Assembly: GCA_039630235.1 (NCBI GenBank) | Contig: JBCNVI010000006.1 | Span: 58,967 to 122,966, forward strand | DNA: 64,000 nucleotides | Reading direction: 5' to 3' | Origin: Candidatus Hydrothermales bacterium | GTDB lineage: Bacteria; Hydrothermota; Hydrothermia; Hydrothermales; JAJRUZ01 | Shown: positions 8,321 through 17,800 of the stretch, piece after piece | Numbering within the stretch: position 1 is the stretch's first letter | How the letters are laid out: every line of letters starts with the position of its first letter | The notes under the pieces: generated by a model | The model's input: the letters and a program-made list of their open reading frames with translations, nothing else | Databases searched by the model: none | Told to the model about the DNA's origin: nothing | Position numbers and translations under genes: made by a program

Positions 8321-9092
8321 CGAGGGATTTTAGGTTAATTTCCCCTTTAAAGGTTAAATTTACTTTTCCTATTAAAAAGGCTTCATCATTTATAAAAGTG
8401 ACTTTTAAAGTATCACCGCCTCTTGTAAAGATTTCAAAATTATCTTTTTTATTTTTAAGTCTTAAGTAAAAGGCAGCAGCAACAGCACCTGTGCCACAGG
8501 ATAGGACTTCATCCTCTACTCCCCTTTCATACGTCCTTATTTTTACCTTATTCTCATCAATTATAGAAATAAAATCCACATTGGTCCCTTCAGGCTCAAA
8601 AAGTTTGTGATACCTTAAAAAGGCTCCCCTTTCAATAACGTTAATTTCATCGATATCCTCTTCTTCGCATATAAGATGAGGGACACCCGTATCTATTAAC
8701 GTGTATTCTTTGTCTGAGATACAAATATTCTTTACCGAGGGAGACACCAAGACTTTAAGTTTAACAAGATTATTTCCCAAATATTCGCCGTAATGTTTTC
8801 CATCATCAGCAATAAAATTAAATTTTCTCTTTTTAGTTTTAAGATAATTAAGGTAGATCAGGCACCTTGCTCCATTTGCACAAAATTTTGCCCTTTTTCC
8901 ATCTGAGTTGAAATAAATCATTTTAAAGTCAAATTCTTTATCTTCTAAAGAAAACAAAACACCATCAGCTCCTATTCCTCTTTTTCTATCACATAAGGCA
9001 GAAATAAACTTTGATACTTTTTTTGGATTTACATTGAAAAAAACAATAAAATCGTTACCCGTTCCTTCCATCTTAAAAAAATTCAACTTCAT
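8304..9092 (-). CDS. dapF: Diaminopimelate epimerase
   Basis: A 262-residue cofactor-independent racemase converting LL- to meso-diaminopimelate for lysine and peptidoglycan synthesis. The start MKLNFFKMEGTGNDFIVF is canonical. The two catalytic cysteines are in FCANGARC (Cys71) and SCGTGAVA (Cys199), and GIGADGVLF is conserved. Length is typical. It is transcribed divergently from citrate synthase, with a 62-base gap holding both promoters, and runs into the glutamate-dehydrogenase-like gene with a 17-base overlap. Confidence 0.96.
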   Translation of the reverse strand: MKLNFFKMEGTGNDFIVFFNVNPKKVSKFISALCDRKRGIGADGVLFSLEDKEFDFKMIYFNSDGKRAKFCANGARCLIYLNYLKTKKRKFNFIADDGKHYGEYLGNNLVKLKVLVSPSVKNICISDKEYTLIDTGVPHLICEEEDIDEINVIERGAFLRYHKLFEPEGTNVDFISIIDENKVKIRTYERGVEDEVLSCGTGAVAAAFYLRLKNKKDNFEIFTRGGDTLKVTFINDEAFLIGKVNLTFKGEINLKSLDVRRI

Positions 9093-9117
9093 TTGGAAAT
9101 TATAAGAAAGTTAGATT

Positions 9118-9149
9118 TATAATTTCATATAATAAACTAAAAGGAGGTG
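9118..9149 (+). promoter_or_regulatory. Promoter -10 candidates and strong ribosome-binding site of citrate synthase
   Basis: Two TATAAT hexamers (9118-9123 and 9128-9133) precede AAGGAGGTG at 9141-9149, five bases before the ATG at 9155. This is the strongest Shine-Dalgarno sequence I noticed in the window; several other genes have none. Which -10 is used cannot be decided by eye. Confidence 0.6.
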
Positions 9150-9154
9150 TAAAA

Positions 9155-10450
9155 ATGTTAAAGGAAAGATTAAGAGAAAAAATTGAAAAAAGAGTAAAAG
9201 AAGTAAAAGAATTTAGGGAAAAATATGGTAATAGAGTAATTTCTGAGGTAACAGTGGACCAAGCCTATGGTGGAATGAGGGATGTAAAATGCATGGTATG
9301 GGAAGGTTCACTTCTTGATCCTAATGAGGGAATAAGATTTAGGGGTTACACAATTCCAGAAGTTAGAGAGAAACTTCCAAAGGCAAAAGGTTTTAATGAA
9401 CCTTTACCTGAAGGGATATTTTATCTCTTACTGATCGGTGAATTTCCAACTGAAGAGGATATAAAGGAAATACAGGATGAATTTAAAAAGAGGATGGATC
9501 TTCCATCTTATGTAGTTGAAATGATGAAAAAAATGCCTTCAGATACACATCCTATGACTTTATTCTCAATGGGAATTCTTGCAATGCAGAGAGAATCCAA
9601 GTTCACTAAAGCCTACTGGGAGGGAATTCCTAAGGCTAAATATTGGGAGTATTTTTATGAAGATACTTTAGATCTTTTAGCAAAAGTACCTGTTGTCGCC
9701 GCTTATGTTTATAGATATCTTTACAGAGGGGGGAATTTTATAGATCCTAAGCCAGAGCTCGATTGGGCAGCAAATTTGGCTTACATGATGGGTTATGAAA
9801 ATCCTGAAGTTTATGAGTTAATGAGGCTTTATATGGTTCTTCACTGTGATCATGAGGGAGGAAACGTTTCAGCTCATACAGGGCACCTTGTTTCATCGGC
9901 TCTTTCTGATGTTTATTATTCGATTTCAGCAGCCTTAAATGGTCTTGCAGGTCCTTTGCATGGTCTTGCCAACCAAGAAGTTTTGAGATGGATTTTGAAT
10001 TTAAAGGAAAAGTTTAAGGATCAGCCAATTACAAAGGAAGTTCTTGAAAAGTACTGTTGGGATACTATAAATTCAGGCCAGGTAATTCCAGGATATGGGC
10101 ATGCGGTTTTAAGAAAGACAGATCCAAGGTATATTGCTTTTAGAGAGTTTGCTTTAAAGTATATGCCTGATGATGAGATCTTTAAGATTGTTTCTATGCT
10201 TTATGAGGTTGTTCCTCCTATTTTGCAGCAGCTTCAGAAAGTAAAGGATCCATGGCCAAATGTGGACGCTCATTCAGGTTGTGTTCTTTATCATTATGGA
10301 ATAACTGAGTTTCCATTTTATACGGTTTTGTTTGGTGTTTCAAGGGCTATCGGTATAACAGTTCAGTTAATATGGGATAGAGCCTTAGGTTTACCTATTG
10401 AAAGACCAAAGAGTGTGACTCTTGAGTGGTTGAAGGAGAATGTTAAGTAG
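9155..10450 (+). CDS. gltA: Citrate synthase, eukaryotic (mitochondrial-like) type
   Basis: A 431-residue citrate synthase that condenses acetyl-CoA and oxaloacetate, or works in reverse in some anaerobes. Catalytic residues are visible: His269 in PLHGLANQEV, His316 in PGYGHAVLRKTDPRY, Asp371 in NVDAHSG. The stretch HCDHEGGNVSAHTGHLVSSA followed by ALNGLAGPLHGLANQEVL is characteristic of the mitochondrial si-citrate synthase group, which occurs sporadically in bacteria (for example Geobacter), rather than the common GltA. The N-terminal 60 residues, with EVTVDQAYGGMR and GIRFRGYTIPE, fit this group. A strong Shine-Dalgarno fixes the start. Aconitase is 39 kb away. The direction of the TCA reactions in this organism cannot be inferred from these two genes alone. 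Confidence 0.95.
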   Translation: MLKERLREKIEKRVKEVKEFREKYGNRVISEVTVDQAYGGMRDVKCMVWEGSLLDPNEGIRFRGYTIPEVREKLPKAKGFNEPLPEGIFYLLLIGEFPTEEDIKEIQDEFKKRMDLPSYVVEMMKKMPSDTHPMTLFSMGILAMQRESKFTKAYWEGIPKAKYWEYFYEDTLDLLAKVPVVAAYVYRYLYRGGNFIDPKPELDWAANLAYMMGYENPEVYELMRLYMVLHCDHEGGNVSAHTGHLVSSALSDVYYSISAALNGLAGPLHGLANQEVLRWILNLKEKFKDQPITKEVLEKYCWDTINSGQVIPGYGHAVLRKTDPRYIAFREFALKYMPDDEIFKIVSMLYEVVPPILQQLQKVKDPWPNVDAHSGCVLYHYGITEFPFYTVLFGVSRAIGITVQLIWDRALGLPIERPKSVTLEWLKENVK

Positions 10451-10461
10451 TTTAAGTATTT

Positions 10462-10536
10462 ACGCCCGTAGTTCAAGTGGATTAGAACGTCTCCCTCCGG
10501 AGGAGAAGGTTGCGGGTTCAAGTCCCGCCGGGCGTA
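10462..10536 (+). tRNA. tRNA-Arg (anticodon CCG)
   Basis: A full 75-base cloverleaf. The acceptor stem ACGCCCG (10462-10468) pairs with CGGGCGT (10529-10535), discriminator A. D stem GTTC/GAAC. Anticodon stem TCTCC/GGAGA with loop CTCCGGA, anticodon CCG (10497-10499). Variable loop AGGTT. T stem GCGGG/CCCGC with loop TTCAAGT. The 3' CCA is not encoded. It lies 11 bases after the citrate synthase stop and four bases before the convergent rpe gene. Confidence 0.96.
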
Positions 10537-10540
10537 GAAT

Positions 10541-11200
10541 TTACTCTAAATTTTTTAGCTTTTTTATATAACTTTTTATATTTCTATACTTAAAGAAAAA
10601 GGAACCGATACAGAGAGTAGTTGCACCTGCCTCTAATACTAAAGGAATAGTTTCTTTATTTAGGCCTCCATCTACTGCTATTTCAAATTTATATTTATTT
10701 TTTTCTTTAACTTCTCTGATCATTTTTATTTTATCTAAAACTCCTTCAATAAATTTTTGACCGGAAAATCCGGGATTTACGCTCATAACCAAAACCTCTT
10801 CAATATCGTTTAAATAGCTTTCTATTTCTTCGATTTTTGTTTCTGGATTTAGAGCAAGCCCTGCTCTTGTGAAATGATGAATTTCTTCAATTGTTTCTCT
10901 TACTTTTTTTGTAGATTCTATATGAAAAGAAATAAGAGCAGGTACAGAATTTTTAAATCTTTTTATATATCTTATTGGTTCAATAATCATAAGGTGAATA
11001 CTAATCGGCATGTTTGTTAATTTCCTTATCGCTTCCACAATCATAGGACCAAAGGTTATATTATTAACGAAATTTCCATCCATTACATCGACATGGATAA
11101 AATCTGAATTTGATTTTTCAATTTTTCTTATTGTCTTTTTGAGATTACTAAAATCACCGGCAATTATTGAAGGACCAATCCTTATTCTATTTTTAATCAT
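10541..11200 (-). CDS. rpe: Ribulose-phosphate 3-epimerase
   Basis: A 219-residue TIM-barrel epimerase interconverting ribulose-5-phosphate and xylulose-5-phosphate. IGPSIIAGDFSNL at the N-terminus, HVDVMDGNFVNNITFGP (metal-binding His and catalytic Asp), SIHLMI, MSVNPGFSGQKFI and VDGGLN (second catalytic Asp) are all in order. Length is as expected. It overlaps the end of ddl by eight bases. Its stop is four bases from the tRNA-Arg 3' end, which is transcribed towards it. Confidence 0.95.
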   Translation of the reverse strand: MIKNRIRIGPSIIAGDFSNLKKTIRKIEKSNSDFIHVDVMDGNFVNNITFGPMIVEAIRKLTNMPISIHLMIIEPIRYIKRFKNSVPALISFHIESTKKVRETIEEIHHFTRAGLALNPETKIEEIESYLNDIEEVLVMSVNPGFSGQKFIEGVLDKIKMIREVKEKNKYKFEIAVDGGLNKETIPLVLEAGATTLCIGSFFFKYRNIKSYIKKLKNLE

Positions 11201-12161
11201 ATACGGTATTTAAAATAAAGAGAACGAGCTCTTCATAGGTTAAACCATAGGCCTTTGCTTCTGCTGGTAAATCAGAGAGATCAGTCATGCCGGGTAAAGT
11301 GTTTACCTCAAGTATATAGGGTTCACCACTTTCAGATACTACACCATCAACTCTTGAAAAACCTCTACATTCAAGAGCAAGGTGTGCTTTTAAAGAAAGA
11401 TTTTGAACTAACTCTGTAAGCTCAGGCGAAAGCTCTGCTGGTAAAATAAACTCTGTTTCTCCCTTTGTATACTTTGCTGTATAATCGTAAAACTCCCTTC
11501 TAAGTGGCCTTAACTCAAGAATCGGTAAAGCAAAGGCCTTTTTCCCCGTCCCGAGTATACCTGTTGTTATTATTTTACCTTTTATGTATTTTTCAAGGAA
11601 AAAGTCTTTAAACCTATGTTTATTTTCATAATAATTTCTAATGACCTCGTCCTTGTTTTTGCATATTGATACGCCTAAGCTTGAGCCCTCATCTTTTGGT
11701 TTTAGCATCATAGGGTATCCAAATTTTTCTTCTGCTTCTTTTAGTTTTTCTTCAAAGTTTTCGTAGTGATAGATTGTGACAAAGGGTGGTGTTGGAATAC
11801 CTTCAGATATAAAAATCTTTTTTGCAACTATCTTATTCATCCCTATTGCAGAGCCGAGTACTGAGCTTCCCGTATATGGGATAGAGAGAAGTTCAAGAAA
11901 TCCTTGAACTGTCCCATCTTCACCCGGTTTCCCATGAAGTATATTAAAAACTACATCAAAGGGTCTTGCTTCTAAGATCTCTTTTACAAAATCTTTTTGT
12001 ATCTCTAAAAGTTTAACGTTTAAATTAAAGTGCTTAAGGGCATTATACACGTTTCTACCAGATCTTAGGGAAACTTCCCTTTCACCCGATGTTCCACCAC
12101 AAATAACCAAAATTATCTTATCTTTAAATTTTTCAATTATTTCCTTTTTGTCAAAATTCAT
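11193..12161 (-). CDS. ddl: D-alanine--D-alanine ligase
   Basis: A 322-residue ATP-grasp ligase that makes D-Ala-D-Ala for peptidoglycan. Conserved segments are VICGGTSGEREVSLRSGRNV, HGKPGEDGTVQGFLELL, YTGSSVLGSAIGMNK, FGYPMMLKPKDEGSSLGV and the metal-binding ILEVNTLPGMT. Length is in the usual 300-370 range. It is followed by rpe with an eight-base overlap. The 51 bases upstream, to the stop of the subtilase gene, hold only A-rich sequence. Confidence 0.95.
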   Translation of the reverse strand: MNFDKKEIIEKFKDKIILVICGGTSGEREVSLRSGRNVYNALKHFNLNVKLLEIQKDFVKEILEARPFDVVFNILHGKPGEDGTVQGFLELLSIPYTGSSVLGSAIGMNKIVAKKIFISEGIPTPPFVTIYHYENFEEKLKEAEEKFGYPMMLKPKDEGSSLGVSICKNKDEVIRNYYENKHRFKDFFLEKYIKGKIITTGILGTGKKAFALPILELRPLRREFYDYTAKYTKGETEFILPAELSPELTELVQNLSLKAHLALECRGFSRVDGVVSESGEPYILEVNTLPGMTDLSDLPAEAKAYGLTYEELVLFILNTVYD

Positions 12162-12212
12162 TATTTAAGTATAAAAAAAGGGGCAATAAAGTTAAAAATA
12201 AATAAAAACGAA

Positions 12213-14765
12213 TTATTTACTCAAAACAACAACTTTTTTCTTAATTTCCTCCTTATCTTTTCTAACCAAAAGAATGTAATTGCCCTGTTTTATTTCATAT
12301 TTATCTAAAGGAATGAAAAATGAATAGACGCCTCTTTCAATTTCTTTATTTTCAATAATTTTGTGTTCCCTACCAGATAGATCAAAAAGAGAAATATTTA
12401 TCTTCCCCTTTTCTGGATTAAGTAAAATTAAATTAAGCTCATTACTAATTACATTTCTTTTAACTTTTATATCAAAGTTGAAGCCCCTAAATTTTACTTT
12501 AATAGGACCAAAGTATCTTTTTTCTCCTGCTAAGGAAGTTGAGATAAGTTCGTAGCTATATTCTCTATTACTTTTAACATCATTATCTACATATTCAAAG
12601 TTTCCATCAACAGATTTGCCAGAATATATAACATTTCCGTCTCTTTTAAGGACAACATTTCCATTTTTATAAATTCCTTTAGCTCTCAAAATGATTCTAT
12701 CAGTTAGTGGTATTCCAACAAAGTAGCTCTCTTCTTCGCCCATCAAAGCTCCAAGGTCACCTGTTATCACTAAAGCAAAGGGAACGCCCTGTGCGCTTGG
12801 GACAGGAATATTTCTACCTATAACGGAAATATAGTAAACTCCAGGAGTAGGGGCTGTTCTATAAAAAAGTTCTACTGTGTTTCTATTGTCATGGGAACCC
12901 CCTGTAGTGCTTTGGCCACCAGAGAAAACATTTCCCCTATACAAAACTGAGTTAGGATCCCTTACCTTTAAGTCAATATTATTAACTAATGCAGGGTTAG
13001 CATTAACAGCAGCAGGTGCATCAAGCCATACAAGAACTATTTTTAGTGGTATAGAGCTTGATAAAACATTTAAAGCATAAACAAGAGAATCTCCAGTTGC
13101 ATAAATTGCCTTCTCTGCTATCCTTAAATCCTTTGCATCACCTGAAAAATATAAAACATTTCTCAAATTAACTCTACCCCAACCAAAATCTTGATCATAT
13201 ACATTGGTTGCAAGGAAATTAGTTGAAGAGATTGTCATAGCCTTTAAAAGTGTTGCTGAGGGAGTAAAGGAATTAGCAGGATTTTTTGTTCCAGAAGGAT
13301 ACCAGCCCTCTGTAAAGTACTGTCTTATAAGAGCAATAGCACCAGCAACAGATGGAGTTGCCATAGAAGTTCCTACCATCCCTAAAATATCGCAGTAACT
13401 ATGCGGAGTAGGATCATTCCAAGCAGAGTGCACATAATCTGTTCCTGTGCCAGCTCCGCCTATTCCGCAAACATCCGGTTTAATTCTGTTATCAAATGCC
13501 CATCCCCTACTTGAATATCCAGCAATTTGGCTAATGTTATTGTGCCTTAAAGCCCCAACACTTATACAGTTTTTTGCCACTGATGGTGCTGTAACTGTGT
13601 TTGCCTGTGGACCCTCATTTCCAGCTGCAAAAACAATTAAAAAATCTCTATTATTCCACATAAATTGGTCTACCTCTCTTGCAGCAGTTGAATAAGAGTT
13701 ATTAGGGGTGTTACAGTTAGGGTCCCCACATTCACCCCAAGAATTTGAGTGAATTCTTACCCCAAGATTTCTTGCGGATTGAAAAGGTGTGGTAAGATTT
13801 GCACCGTAGTTAAAACTTGTACCGTTAAAAACATCTTGAATAACAAGTCTTGCATCCTTTGCAATTCCATTATAATCTTTGTCAGTTGGGTCCTGAGTAT
13901 TATCACTTTGATCTACTTTACCTGCAATTGTTCCTCCCACATGGGTTCCATGGTCATATGATCCATTAGGTCTTCCATCGCCAGAACCAAAGTTCTGATA
14001 GGCTTGAACTTTTCTATGGTTATTTCCTGGTGGATCACCCTGGGGATCCCAGAAAAAGCAATCGTAATAATCAAGTCCTGTATCCATAAAACCTATTAAT
14101 TGGTTCTCTCCACGAATCCCCTTTCCCCAGATAAAAGTATCATTTGTAACTCCTGTCTGGAGTGCCCATCTTATTACTTCATTAAGTGGTTTATTCTTTG
14201 GTCTTTCCTCAATAAATTGAATCTCAGGAATAAATATTACTTTTTGAACCTCAGAGGGAGTAGCACTTACTATGAGTTTCTTTACAAATTCGTAGGATTT
14301 GTCAACAACTTTTATATTAATTTCCCTTACTTTCTTTTCCACCTCATCCACATCAGCGTCTTCAAAAATCAAAAGGTTAAACTCTCTCTCAAAATCGCCC
14401 TCAGTAAATTTTAAAATTTTGTATCCGGGGTGAAAAGGTCCTACATACCTTACATCTTCATTTTTTCTTAAATTTTCTAAAAGTTTTTCCCTTCTTTTTT
14501 TCTCTAACTTTACTATATAGGAAAAATGGGGAATGTAATCGTATATCAAAATGCCCTCACTGTTTAAAAACTCTATGTTTTCCCTTTTAATAGGTCCTTT
14601 GAATTGAATAATGAAGTATTCTGTTTCTGTTTCCTTAATCTTTAAATAACTTGGTAGCGGATCCTCTATCAACGGATCAAAACTATATCTTGAAATGTTT
14701 ATATGATTTAAATTTTCTTCTCCACTTAAAATTCCTAAAATAAAAAAATATAAAAACTTTTTCAT
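12213..14765 (-). CDS. Secreted subtilisin-like serine protease (KP-43-like) with C-terminal sorting-type domain
   Basis: An 850-residue S8 protease. The hydrophobic N-terminus MKKFLYFFILGILSG is a likely signal peptide. A propeptide-like region runs to about 195. The catalytic triad is Asp228 (GFMDTGLD), His272 (DHGTHVGG) and Ser467 (GTSMATPSVAG), with the oxyanion Asn383 in AAGNEGP. The QTG...WGKGIRGE start and the insertions around the active site recall KP-43-type subtilases, which carry a beta-barrel after the catalytic domain. The last 80 residues (ISLFDLSGREHKI ... GNYILLVRKD) look like a T9SS/FlgD-type C-terminal domain. It has its own upstream T-arm-like element (14791-14801) although it follows the 1672-residue subtilase on the same strand. 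Confidence 0.93.
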   Translation of the reverse strand: MKKFLYFFILGILSGEENLNHINISRYSFDPLIEDPLPSYLKIKETETEYFIIQFKGPIKRENIEFLNSEGILIYDYIPHFSYIVKLEKKRREKLLENLRKNEDVRYVGPFHPGYKILKFTEGDFEREFNLLIFEDADVDEVEKKVREINIKVVDKSYEFVKKLIVSATPSEVQKVIFIPEIQFIEERPKNKPLNEVIRWALQTGVTNDTFIWGKGIRGENQLIGFMDTGLDYYDCFFWDPQGDPPGNNHRKVQAYQNFGSGDGRPNGSYDHGTHVGGTIAGKVDQSDNTQDPTDKDYNGIAKDARLVIQDVFNGTSFNYGANLTTPFQSARNLGVRIHSNSWGECGDPNCNTPNNSYSTAAREVDQFMWNNRDFLIVFAAGNEGPQANTVTAPSVAKNCISVGALRHNNISQIAGYSSRGWAFDNRIKPDVCGIGGAGTGTDYVHSAWNDPTPHSYCDILGMVGTSMATPSVAGAIALIRQYFTEGWYPSGTKNPANSFTPSATLLKAMTISSTNFLATNVYDQDFGWGRVNLRNVLYFSGDAKDLRIAEKAIYATGDSLVYALNVLSSSIPLKIVLVWLDAPAAVNANPALVNNIDLKVRDPNSVLYRGNVFSGGQSTTGGSHDNRNTVELFYRTAPTPGVYYISVIGRNIPVPSAQGVPFALVITGDLGALMGEEESYFVGIPLTDRIILRAKGIYKNGNVVLKRDGNVIYSGKSVDGNFEYVDNDVKSNREYSYELISTSLAGEKRYFGPIKVKFRGFNFDIKVKRNVISNELNLILLNPEKGKINISLFDLSGREHKIIENKEIERGVYSFFIPLDKYEIKQGNYILLVRKDKEEIKKKVVVLSK

Positions 14766-14790
14766 ATCATATTTATAAAAAAGAAAAAGG

Positions 14791-14801
14791 GGATTTGAAC
14801 C
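14791..14801 (-). promoter_or_regulatory. T-arm-like element GGTTCAANYCC, copy 1 (subtilase leader)
   Basis: Read on the minus strand this is GGGGTTCAAATCCCC, a 4-bp GGGG/CCCC stem closing a TTCAAAT loop, 26 bases before the ATG of the 850-residue subtilase. Two CTAGAGGGG repeats lie just upstream. No acceptor or anticodon stem can be drawn around it, so it is not a tRNA gene. Confidence 0.55.
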
Positions 14802-14865
14802 CCCCTCTAGATTTTTAATTTATCTTTCTACCCCTCTAGAGGATCAGCATGCAGGCTCAAAAACT

Positions 14866-17800
14866 TTATAGGTTAATAAACTTTTTCTTTATGGTTTTCC
14901 CCTTATTCTTTGCAACAAGGAAGTATACTCCCTTTTCAACTTTTTTACCATGATCAGTTTCGCCTTTCCATTCAAACTCGTAGACACCCTTATCTAATTT
15001 ACCTGAGAAGATCTTCTTTACCTTTCTTCCAGCAGAGTTATAAATCACTAACTCCACATCAGATTGCTCAGGAACAGCTATCACAAAGGATAACTTATCT
15101 TTAAACAGAGTAGGACTAAACTTTAGTATAGAAAATTCACCTATAGCATAATCCCACCTTGCCCTCACAGGTCCAAAGGTTAAAACTTTATCTCCTACAC
15201 TGAATTTAACAAGATATTCATATTCAACGTAGGGTTTCACATCTTTATCAATAAAGCTACCCCTGTTTTTATTAAACCTATGGATTACAGAATATTCTTT
15301 TACAGATTCAGAACCTCCAGTTATTACTCTCTTTAAGAGCTCACCTTCAGTTATATTATCATCGTAGTTCCAGACAAGTTTTATTCCTTCCTTTACGCTT
15401 TCAGCTGTTAGGTTACCTTCAAGTTCAGCAAGGACGGTAAAGCCTGCATAATAAGTACCGTTATAGGCATTTAAGGTGTAAGATTGATTCACTACGTTTT
15501 TGTTTATTATGACAAGTGCGTAGGTATCACTGGCAGGGGGGTTATAGTTGAGAACTTCAGCCGCTCCAGGGCCTCCTGCGTCAACGCTTGCAAGTGCCTC
15601 AGTCCTTCTTAGATAGTAATCAACTGCGTATGGACCAACTGAACCATAAATGGCAACAGCTACGTCAAGTCCTGTTCCAGGAGTAACGGTGATCTGGTGG
15701 TTAACACCTGAAGCAAGCACTATATCATAAATGTGGAAGAGTTCTCTTGCATTCTTATCTATCTTTGAATTGGCAAAGATTTCAGTTCGAGGATTGGGAG
15801 TTGAGGTGGTAAAAGTTAAAAGTGCCCTTGATCCTTGGAAGTCAACAATTGCTGAATCAGGGGTATCACCAAAGTTATATATACCTGCATAATAGAAGGT
15901 TGAAACCCTTCTTCCATTTATTATTATAAAATCAGTTCTTGATCCATCAACCTCAGAAGCTTCTAAAACGTTTATGTAACCGTCGTAATAAGTAGTTGGA
16001 CTATCAGCATAAAGTCTTAAATCTACATCTATTGAATCTCCTGCAACGCTGAATCTACTTGCTATGGTTGCTATTCCTTGCCATCTCTTAGGATTTGGAG
16101 GGTTCTGTTGCCAGCCACCTGTAACACCTATAGTTTTGAATCTAAAGACGGTCGCATTGTAATAATATTCTGAAAAGTCAGTAACTGACCATGGAACATG
16201 TTCAGCTAAGACTGGCTTCTTTGGAGAAATCCTCGGTGCCTTAAAGGAAAACTGCATTCCCCAAAATCTATACCAGACGTTAAATACGTTACCCATTAAC
16301 TCATACCCATCTTCATCATCCATATCAATGTATAATGTGAGTGTATGTCTACCTCCAGGTACTGGAAACACATTCCTCTTATATTTTACATAGGAAAAAG
16401 GAGGTAGTCTTGAAGCGAATTCAAACCTATATCCGTAGAGATTATTACAAAGTAGATAAATATCCATTGAACCCCTTAAGTACTTATTAGGAGGTGGAGG
16501 AATATCAACAGAAGATCTATTTAGAAAGCTAAAGGAAATAGAGGTTTGAACATTTGGGTTTATTGCATCGTCTGTGCCTCTAAGTGAGTCAATTACAGTG
16601 TCTCTACCCGCTGCCACATGGTTTGGAGTAATGGGCCATGTCCAACCAGGAGGAGCATAATAGGTTACTGTAGGATGCCAATGCCTAATTACACCATACA
16701 TAAGATAGGGAGTGCCTACTCCAAAATCAATTAAACTAGTGTTACAGTTAACATTACCAATAACTGTTGTGTTATACCTATAAAGAACTGTCCCAAGCAA
16801 GGGAGAACCAAAGAAAACTGGCCATATAGCATCAGCTGCACTTCCAGCTGTAAAAATTCCAGCCCAAACCCACCCTGGAACTCTTCTTGCAAATCCATAA
16901 GATTTAAAGCCCTCTGCTTGGTTCGCGGGAGAAGTCCACTCTACTATATTCGCACCAGGTAAATTAGGATTAGTGAGACAACGGTGATTTAGATCAAGAC
17001 GGACATAATCATCACGATCAGGAGAAGTATCTGTGTTATAATAATAAGCATAAAGGGTGTCAAAGACAAAAGTGTCCTCTGGTGTTAATCCAAAATAAAA
17101 GTCTGAAAAATGATACTTATTTCTTGATGTTCCATATTGATCGGTATAATAACCACCTCCTGTTCCAAAGGGAATATCCCAGTCTGTAGTTTGAGTTTCA
17201 TAAACATTAAAGGGAGAAGATACAGTAATATTAAAGTTGTTCGTATAAGTAAAGGGACCACCTGAAGAAGTATAATACTGTCCAACAAGTTTAACAATAA
17301 ATGAAAAATCTCTTGTCCCTCTAAGAGAATCTTCATCCCAGATCTGGATTACCCAAGGATCAGTGTAGTTATTCCTTGCAGGATTTCCATAAGGAACATA
17401 ACCAAAAGTAGAAATATTTTTAAGTATCTGAACCCTTGAGCTTGTAAATGCGTCTGCTGCCTTTAAAGTGCAAACAACGTTATAGGCAGAAAGACCAAGA
17501 TTTTTAAGCGCAATAATAAGTCCAATTCTCTCACCTGGATCTGCCCATCCATCACCATTTCCATAATAGGAATCATCAAGCATTTGAGAACCTTCATAAG
17601 TTACAAAAGGAGCATTTAAGGGATCAAAATTAAATCTTGGTCTTATCAAAAAGTCATACCAATAACTATCCCTCCAAGAAGCTGGATTACTTCTTGTATT
17701 AGTAGCTTTATTTGATGTAGAAGCACCATCACTATCCTGATAGGGAACACCATTATTAGTTGTTCCATCTTTTCTCACTCCAACCCATATATAACCTGCC

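Noticed and set aside
14100..14414. A 104-residue plus-strand ORF opposite the subtilase
   Set aside because: Antisense shadow of conserved protease sequence, without ribosome-binding site or family.
14766..14865. tRNA or tmRNA 3' end upstream of the 850-residue subtilase, suggested by GGGGGTTCAAATCCCC
   Set aside because: No matching acceptor, D or anticodon arm can be drawn in the 100-base gap, and the same short element recurs in six other gaps, so it is a leader element rather than a tRNA gene.
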